Below the pieces are notes generated by a model. The model saw only the letters and a list, made by a program, of their open reading frames with translations, did not search any database and had not been told where the DNA came from. This document shows positions 57,813 to 64,000 of a stretch of 64,000 nucleotides of DNA, in pieces. The stretch is from Plotosus lineatus (taxonomy: Eukaryota > Chordata > Actinopteri > Siluriformes > Plotosidae): assembly GCA_024760905.1 (NCBI GenBank), contig CM045733.1, positions 33,126,001 to 33,190,000 on the forward strand, written 5' to 3'. Position numbers and translations under genes: made by a program. How positions within the stretch are numbered: position 1 is the stretch's first letter; each line of letters begins with the position of its first letter.

Positions 57813-58208
57813 GAAAAATGCTTGACTTTAAAATCTTTTCACAACAGTAAAAAAAAAACACCTTTATTGTGATTTACTGGTAATATAGAAATGTGTGAGT
57901 CATCTATAAATACGTAGTAACAATAAATTGTGCTTTTCAGAAGTCCTTTCTATTTGTCCTAATCAGTAAAGCGACATAAGATGAATGTGCTCGCCGCGCC
58001 GACTAAACAGAATGTCTCACTTTCATCAGCTATCACACAAACCAGCGCTGCATCAATTAACACCTTATCTCATGTTTTTCTGTAAACCCTTTATCTTGCA
58101 CCTCCAGTTCCCTGCAGCTCCTCAGGTCTTTCTTTTACAGTCTTATTCAAGACACTGTAACACTCTATTCACAGGGTTTTATCCAACACAAGAAGAGCAT
58201 CTCTCTCT

Positions 58209-58252
<44 letters not shown>

Positions 58253-59436
58253 CTCTCGCTCTCTCTACTCAGTATGCAAAGCATTTGTAAAGACTGTCTG
58301 AAAACTAATCTCAGAAACCTCAGTGTCTCCTCTGCTGCTCCTCATTCTGTCTAAAAGATCTAAAATGTAATGATCCATGAAGTTCTTTTATCCTAAATGA
58401 CTCTTTATGCAACTGCTGACTTTACTGATGTGTATTTTCGGGACATTCTCTACTTAAGCGCCGTAAAAGTGCAGATAGGTTCGCAGTTTCAATGTGATGA
58501 GGTTTATATCAATTGTGGGCAAAATGATGAAGACTTTGTTTTTTATAGTAGAGTATTTAGTGTGTTATTCATTCTAATTTATTAATGGTTAGGTGTAATT
58601 TGCTTTAATTCATAGTCAGGGATGACTTAGGTCAGATTCAGCGGCCTTTTTCCACATATACACCAAAGATTGTATCAGATATGTTGCCTGTCTCCACAGT
58701 TCAATTTCAGACATCCAAGAAGTTTGATTACAAGGTGATAGGAAACGTCATCAGCTGATCAATGAAATCAGAGAGTTCTATCTAATAAAATGACAAGAGC
58801 ATTTTGTTGAGCACAAACCTCCACCAAGCACAGCAATATCATCTAATGAAGCAAAAGGACTAATATCATTCTATCTAACAACGTTAAAGAATCCTTTCAA
58901 AAATGTCTTGGATCCATGTGATTTTGGTCATTTTCAAAATCCAAAGGAGTATTTGTTGTCTAGCCCCGCCTTCGGTAGAAATTTTATGAAAATCAGTGCA
59001 TAACATTTTGCAATTAAGAGAAATAACAGACTGCTGTAATAGAACAGAAAATGTCCTCTCACGATGTTAAAAAACCTTTTAAAAATCCCAATTCTTGAAT
59101 TGATCCAAAGCTCGATTGGAGTCCTCCTTGGCTTAAGCCCCGCCTCTGAAAGAAATTCCACGAAAATACAAACTTTTTGCATAACTCTACATACAAAGGG
59201 TAAAACAGGCTTAATAACCCCAACAGTGTGAGGCAGCATGACAGTCCAGTATAATGGTATACCAAAATAAACCTGGTTAAAAATGTGTGGTTGGTGTTTC
59301 TCTATAGTCTATGAGTTAATCAATAAAAACAATAATGGTTGCCCGAACAAGATACCGGTCATAATTCCATCTACCAAGTTTCAGATACCCAGAACCTCCT
59401 AATCTACACTTCAAATCTAATTATATACAATGATAT
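57813..59436. other. No gene seen; part of a dispersed repeat
   Basis: 58880-59160 contains two related segments (TTAAAGAATCCTTTCAAAAA and TTAAAAAACCTTTTAAAAAT, each followed by AGCCCCGCCT) that also resemble 4940-5030. Otherwise unremarkable. Confidence 0.4.
58199..58265. repeat. (CT)n microsatellite
   Basis: CT run with a few CG and TTG breaks. Confidence 0.93.
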
Positions 59437-59448
59437 ATCTATTCACTT

Positions 59449-59799
59449 AGTGCGGGGCAGTGGTGGCCTGGTGATAAACAATGCTGGATTGCTAATCCTA
59501 AGGTTGAGAGTTCGAGTCCCTCTTTCCACAAGGTTGTCACTGTCCCCCCAGTGGAGCTAACTGGGTTATCTAAGGCCGGCCATGCCTCTCACTGTCTATG
59601 GAACCTCACGTAAAAGAACCATTGCTGACTTTCGTAAAGAGTAGGCTTCATAGCCGTTAGCCTGTTTCTGTCCTTTGCTAAAAGGTTGTGTCAGGAATGG
59701 CATCCGACGTAAAAACCTACACCAAATCAAACATGCGAATCAGATGATTCGCTGTAGCAACCCTTGAAAAAGGGAAAAGCCGAAAGGAAGACATGAAGG
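59449..59799 (+). mobile_element. SINE-A
   Basis: Duplication ATCTATTCACTT (59437-59448, 59800-59811). Full copy. Confidence 0.88.
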
Positions 59800-59929
59800 A
59801 TCTATTCACTTGATGTTATTCATAGTGAGCTTAAAAAAATAACCTTAAAAAATCACAGTAAATCATCGATCTCTACTCAAGCATGGTATGTGCACTTTCC
59901 TTTTTGAGAATTGAAAATAGATTATAGAT

Positions 59930-60730
59930 CAGTGGTTCTTAACCTGGGTTCGATCGAACCCTAAGGGTTCGGTGAGTCAGTCTCCGGGGTTCGGTGGAGG
60001 TCAAGCCACACACCAGACTCATATTCATGACGACACGCCCCACTTGGCTATCATTGGCTGCAGGTGATCACACTACATTGCTTGGCCAATCTGTGCTGCA
60101 GGAAATTTGGTGCACTCAGTAGTCGACTTGTGACTGTTGTGATGGTACGTGATTTCTTTCTTAAAGTTTTAATCCATACTATGTTGAGCAAAAAAAGAAA
60201 GTGGTCGGACGAATCTATACAACATGGCTTCACATATATAAAGGAACGTGATGCTAGTCAGCTTCCTATCTGCATGATTCGTGAAGTAGGATCAACCCCC
60301 ACTGACTGACGTATCCATACATGTAGATGTGTATATAATATCAATAAATACATATAAGCATTTATAGTATTGAATAATAACGATTGAACATTCAAAAATA
60401 ATGCATAAGATGTAAATAAAACAAATACACACACACATACAGACGCGTGCGCACACAGATGCGCGTGCACGCACTCAGATGCGCACCTCACATAAAAATG
60501 TAAGTACATACTGCAGTTGTGATGGGGAGTTCATGCATTGTATTGGTTTTGTTCTTTGAACACAGTGATGTTAATGCATGGTTCATTTTGATGCCCCACT
60601 AAAAACATATACCTATGTCTTGAATTTGAAAAAAAAAAATCATATTTTATTTTTCAATAAAGGAGGGTTCAGTGAATAAGCATATGAAACTGGTGGGGTT
60701 CAGTACCGCCAACAAGGTTAAGAACCACTG
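59930..60730 (+). mobile_element. hAT element with transposase N-terminus, invaded by another repeat
   Basis: Ends CAGTGGTTCTTAACC and its inverse, with 8-bp duplication TTATAGAT (59922-59929 and 60731-60738). At 60180 an ORF starts MLSKKRKWSDESIQHGF, like the N-terminus of ZBED-type hAT transposases, and breaks at about 60285, where a piece of the Tigger-like family seen at 32993-33873 takes over (60286-60505). The remaining transposase is absent. Confidence 0.85.
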
Positions 60731-60920
60731 TTATAGATAAAGAGCACAGAATATGAATGTCAACATAAAAAATTCAAGTGCAGTAATGCTGCAGCAATAT
60801 TTAAAGATTGATTTGAACAATTGAAAGATTTTAAATTTAAAGACACCGTCTTTCTTTTTTTTTAGAACTGAAAATTTTGCTGTTGTGACAATGTTGTATT
60901 AACACATTTGGATCCTATTA

Positions 60921-61437
60921 CAGTGGTACCTCACCTTTCGAAATACCCAACAAACAAAAAAATCCAGGTTACGAAACACATTTATCTAAAATTTCCCTCT
61001 CTGGATACGAAACAAATTCACGTTACGAAACGCGCCATCTCAAAAATTCAAACAGTGTGCGATTTGCTCTCCCATTGGCTATCTCCCAGCATCCCGCCTT
61101 GCTGGCTTCCCATTGCCTAGGAGGGAGATGAATTTCCATAATACCCATGACGCAACTCCATCCCATTGGCTACGGGGGAGCTGCATCTCCATAATACCCA
61201 TGATGCTTTTCGTGTGCCTTCAACCCATTGCTTGTCATGGAGTTCTAACATGCGTAAAGGTCAGAGTTACTGTTGTTTCGTGAGTTTTTCGAGTGTACTC
61301 ATTGCAACTTTATTTTTTGGCTCAGACTTTTATCCTTGCATAAACATTTGTAAGATTATAACTCTACTAAGAAGACATGGTCAACACACGCGCGCGTGCG
61401 TGCACACACACACATACACACACGCGCGCGCGTGCGT

Positions 61438-61483
<46 letters not shown>

Positions 61484-61791
61484 GCGTGCGAGTGTGATTC
61501 CCAGTGAAAGTGATTCCCAGTGCGAGTGAAAAGAAGAAGCGGGCTTGTGGCATGCGGTTGAGTGATATCGCAAAGGAATATGGCCAAACCCGTCTACCAT
61601 CGGTACGATATTGAAGCAGAAAGAGGCCTTAAAATGTACAGTTTTATCATTTTTAAAGGGTTTAGGGGTAGTATTGCGGGGGCTTGGGACGAATCAGGCC
61701 TTTTACATGTAAAATGCGGCTCAACTTACGAAAAAATTAGGTTTCGAAACCATTCCGGAACAGATTAATTTTGTAAGGTGAGGTACCACTG
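60921..61791. mobile_element. Tigger-like DNA transposon, non-autonomous
   Basis: Starts CAGTGGTACCTCACCTTTCG, ends AAGGTGAGGTACCACTG, TA duplications at 60919-60920 and 61792-61793. Interior is the inverted version of the one at 21969-23019 (CCCATTGGCTATCTCCC blocks) plus a CA/CG microsatellite. No transposase. Confidence 0.8.
61386..61490. repeat. (CA)n/(CG)n microsatellite
   Basis: Alternating purine-pyrimidine CA and CG tracts, a possible Z-DNA former, inside the Tigger-like element. Confidence 0.93.
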
Positions 61792-62118
61792 TACTAATCT
61801 TATGTGATACTTAAAGGGAAACCCTTATTACTTTTTATCCCCAGAAATAGCTTTCTAGACCTTTTTCAAGAGTATCGGTATCGGTCATCCTCACAGCATA
61901 TTTAGTGCATATGTAATATGTTTAAGTGACACAAATATTTATTTTAACAGAAATGACCATAAATGACATAAAACTGGGTAATTTTTTTCCCCATGGATTA
62001 CTAGCAGAGGCCTTTTGTTTGTAGGCATTTTACCCCTGAAGTGACATCAACCATTTTTTTTCCCTTAATTTTTTCCCCATCTAGGCATACCCCGATTTTG
62101 ACCTTCAACAGCATCACT

Positions 62119-62492
62119 ATGAACTACTTACGTCGGCGTCTGTCTGACAGCAGCTTTGTGGCCAACTTGCCCAATGGTTACATGATGGATTTGCAGAGGC
62201 CGTCGGGCTCCAGCGGTTCCAGCAGCTCTACCAGTTCTCCGGCATCCCCGGCTACTGAGAGGCGTCAGCCGCAACCTGCAGCACCAGCCCCGTGTCCACC
62301 TCCTCATCAACCCGCCTCCTCAGGCACGTTTCTCAGCTCTTTCTCGAGTGTGGTGAAGACGGCTCAGATTGCCAGTGCCGTTCAGGCCAAAGCTGCTGCT
62401 CATGCAGACAGCAGCAGCACAGCAAGCTCGGCCAAACCTGTCGTTCGCAAGCCCAAAGTGCTCTTAGTCATCGATGATGCACATACAGATTG
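62119..62492 (+). CDS. syn3: Synapsin (III-like), first coding exon
   Basis: Start ATG at 62119 gives [20 protein letters not shown], the conserved domain A of synapsins, with the PKA/CaMK site Ser9 in RRLS. Residues 30-100 are Pro/Ser/Ala-rich domain B. The end, [15 protein letters not shown], is the start of the ATP-grasp-like domain [15 protein letters not shown] and [11 protein letters not shown] resemble synapsin III more than I or II (from memory). The exon begins after a long pyrimidine tract and CATCTAG at 62084, so 62085-62118 is 5' UTR, and it ends TG|GTAAGA, splitting the Trp codon. Synapsins coat synaptic vesicles and tether them to actin at the presynapse. The remaining exons lie beyond 64000. 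Confidence 0.92.
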
Positions 62493-63257
62493 GTAAGAAC
62501 TGGTTTAATACAGTCATGACACGATCGCAGTTCGCATAAGGTTTTAATTTGCACAGTATGTCTGGAAAGTGATTCGTATCATTTAATGCAGTGGGATGAA
62601 ACAACACAAAGAAAATTTACAGCACAGATGTTTCTTCAAATGAAGAAAAAAGAAAACAAAAAAGTTTCCGTTACGATATGAACGTTAAATCAATTCTATC
62701 ACGTACAAATCTGATTTTTAGTGAAAAAAATAATAAAAAAAAATACAAGGTTTTACTTGTACTCAATTGTTATTCAATATTTGGCACGTATATTTTCCTA
62801 TAGAGAAACATCTCTAAAAAATAAATAATGTGAATGAATTTAACTTTATTCTCAAAGTAATTGTCAGGAAGAAAATGTTTTATTTTAGGCAGCTCCGAAC
62901 AGTTCATTAGCCTCAGCAGAGATTTGCAACCCGCTGATAATGTTCTGTCTGCTAATGAGCCGTGTTGCTTGCAGCCGTTTGGATTTATGCAGGGATTTAC
63001 TTCTTTTTTTTTTTGCTAATCAAAAGCTTGCTGACAAAACTGCACAAAAAGCACATGCTGCTGAAAAAAAACAAATCCGATTCTTACTCTGATATTTCCT
63101 TTTTCAAAGTGACACTGCAAAATAATGCCCTTTTAGCAGCCCAGATGTCATGAATATGGCCCAGTTTAACCAGTATATTTCATTATAATATCATGATAAA
63201 CAAATTATGCTATGAAACATATTTCTAGACAAGATAATTTTATTACTTATTTTAATT
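62493..63257 (+). other. Start of the first coding intron of the synapsin gene
   Basis: Begins GTAAGAACTG. AT-rich with no recognised repeat until the SINE at 63258. Confidence 0.7.
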
Positions 63258-63499
63258 TTGTTGTGTAGGGTGGCACACTGGCTTAGTGGTTAGTATGTCC
63301 GCTTCACAGCAAGGAGGCCTGGGTTCAGTTCCCAGGCTCGGGCATCTCTGTGTAGAGTTGGCATGTTCTCCCTTTTCTTGCGTAGGATTCCTCTGAGTAC
63401 TCCGGCTTCCTCCCACAGTTTAAAAACATGCACAGTAGGCTAATTGGTGGTTCCAAATTGCACCTCCGTGTGAGTAGCTGTGTGTGAGTTGCTGTGTGC

Positions 63500-63561
<62 letters not shown>

Positions 63562-63668
63562 CCTGAGATTGTCTGGCAAGCTATTTAGGGTGTTCCCAGA
63601 GTTGGCTGAGATAGGCGCCATCCTCACTGTGACCCTAATTAGATTTAAGTGAATTAGAAAATGAATTA
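63258..63668 (+). mobile_element. Common fish SINE with tail like SINE-B
   Basis: GGTGGCACACTGGCTTAGTG, TTAGTATGTCCGCTTCACAG, GCATGTTCTCCC, TCCTCTGAGTACTCCGGC and tail GTGACCCTAATTAGATTTAA: a widespread fish tRNA-SINE. An internal (TG)n has expanded at 63503-63557. In the first coding intron of the synapsin. Confidence 0.8.
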
Positions 63669-63689
63669 TTGAATTTTTTTGTGTTGCCA

Positions 63690-63873
63690 GATCTTCTTCT
63701 TCTCCTTCTTCTTCTTCTTCTTCTTCTTCTTCTTCTTCTTCTTCTTTTTCTTTTGGCTGTTCCCTTCAGGGGTCACCACAGGAAATTGTCTTCCTCCATC
63801 TCACCCTATCCTCTGCATCTTCTTCTCTTACACCAACTACCTTCATGTCCTCCTTCACCACATCCATAACCCC
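63690..63873 (-). mobile_element. RTE-type LINE, 3' end fragment with (GAA)n tail
   Basis: Minus strand equals the RTE 3' end (complement of GCTGTTCCCTTCAGGGGTCA, TCACCCTATCCTCTGCATC). The (TTC)n at 63692-63750 is the tail repeat. Confidence 0.75.
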
Positions 63874-64000
63874 CCCCCCCTTTGAGTTGTTGCCAGATCA
63901 TTCAGCCAAATTTAAGCATTTGTTTCAAAGTACCAATTACTGTATGTTTTAGTCAGTATAAAGCTTATAAAATGTCTAGAAATATGGTTGTCTTCTAAAA

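Noticed and set aside
62128..62310. Arg-rich minus-strand frame at the synapsin exon
   Set aside because: Antisense shadow of the synapsin coding exon, whose domain A is unmistakable.

Overview
The window is animal nuclear DNA, most likely from a teleost fish. Coding exons are short, have GT-AG borders and lie far apart. Dinucleotide and tetranucleotide microsatellites are everywhere. The interspersed repeats are the usual fish mixture: Tc1/mariner, hAT and Tigger-like DNA transposons, L2 and RTE LINEs, tRNA-headed SINEs and a Penelope-type fragment. The species cannot be named from the sequence. Only two host genes and one host pseudogene can be supported. Most of the rest is transposon-derived, and most six-frame ORFs are microsatellite or repeat translations.

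Region by region. (1) 738-17276, + strand: eleven exons of a PARP12-like mono-ADP-ribosyltransferase (CCCH zinc fingers, WWE domain, PARP catalytic domain with an H-Y-I triad). The 5' end is missing or lies before base 1. Its introns hold SINEs, a Tc1 relic, an L2 LINE end, a 1.36 kb Tigger-like element and two hAT-type elements with 8-bp target duplications. (2) 17.3-24.5 kb: a frame-broken but structurally complete Tc1 element, another Tc1 fragment, a Tigger-like element with promoter-like internal repeats, and SINEs. (3) 24530-27263: a decayed second copy of the PARP12-like gene, with two frameshifts, one at the catalytic histidine codon, and a lost splice acceptor; a Tc1 element sits in one intron. 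(4) 27.3-36 kb: a Ser/Thr/Lys-rich stretch split by a SINE, an RTE LINE, LTR-like sequence, nested SINEs and long (TA)n. (5) 36.1-36.6 kb: a CpG-richer segment ending in a good splice donor, a possible promoter and 5' non-coding exon for the next gene. (6) 38-61.8 kb: repeat-dense DNA with a 114-bp perfect inverted repeat at 51744-52007 whose arms each encode a complete hammerhead ribozyme fold. (7) 62085-62492: the first coding exon of a synapsin, closest to synapsin III (domains A and B and the start of C), followed by the start of its first coding intron.

The host genes are not a functional unit; they are simply neighbours. The repeats do interact. Two tRNA-headed SINE families share one body but carry different 3' tails, and one tail matches the 3' end of the RTE LINE found in the same window. 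Several insertions are nested with clear target-site duplications, so their relative ages can be read.
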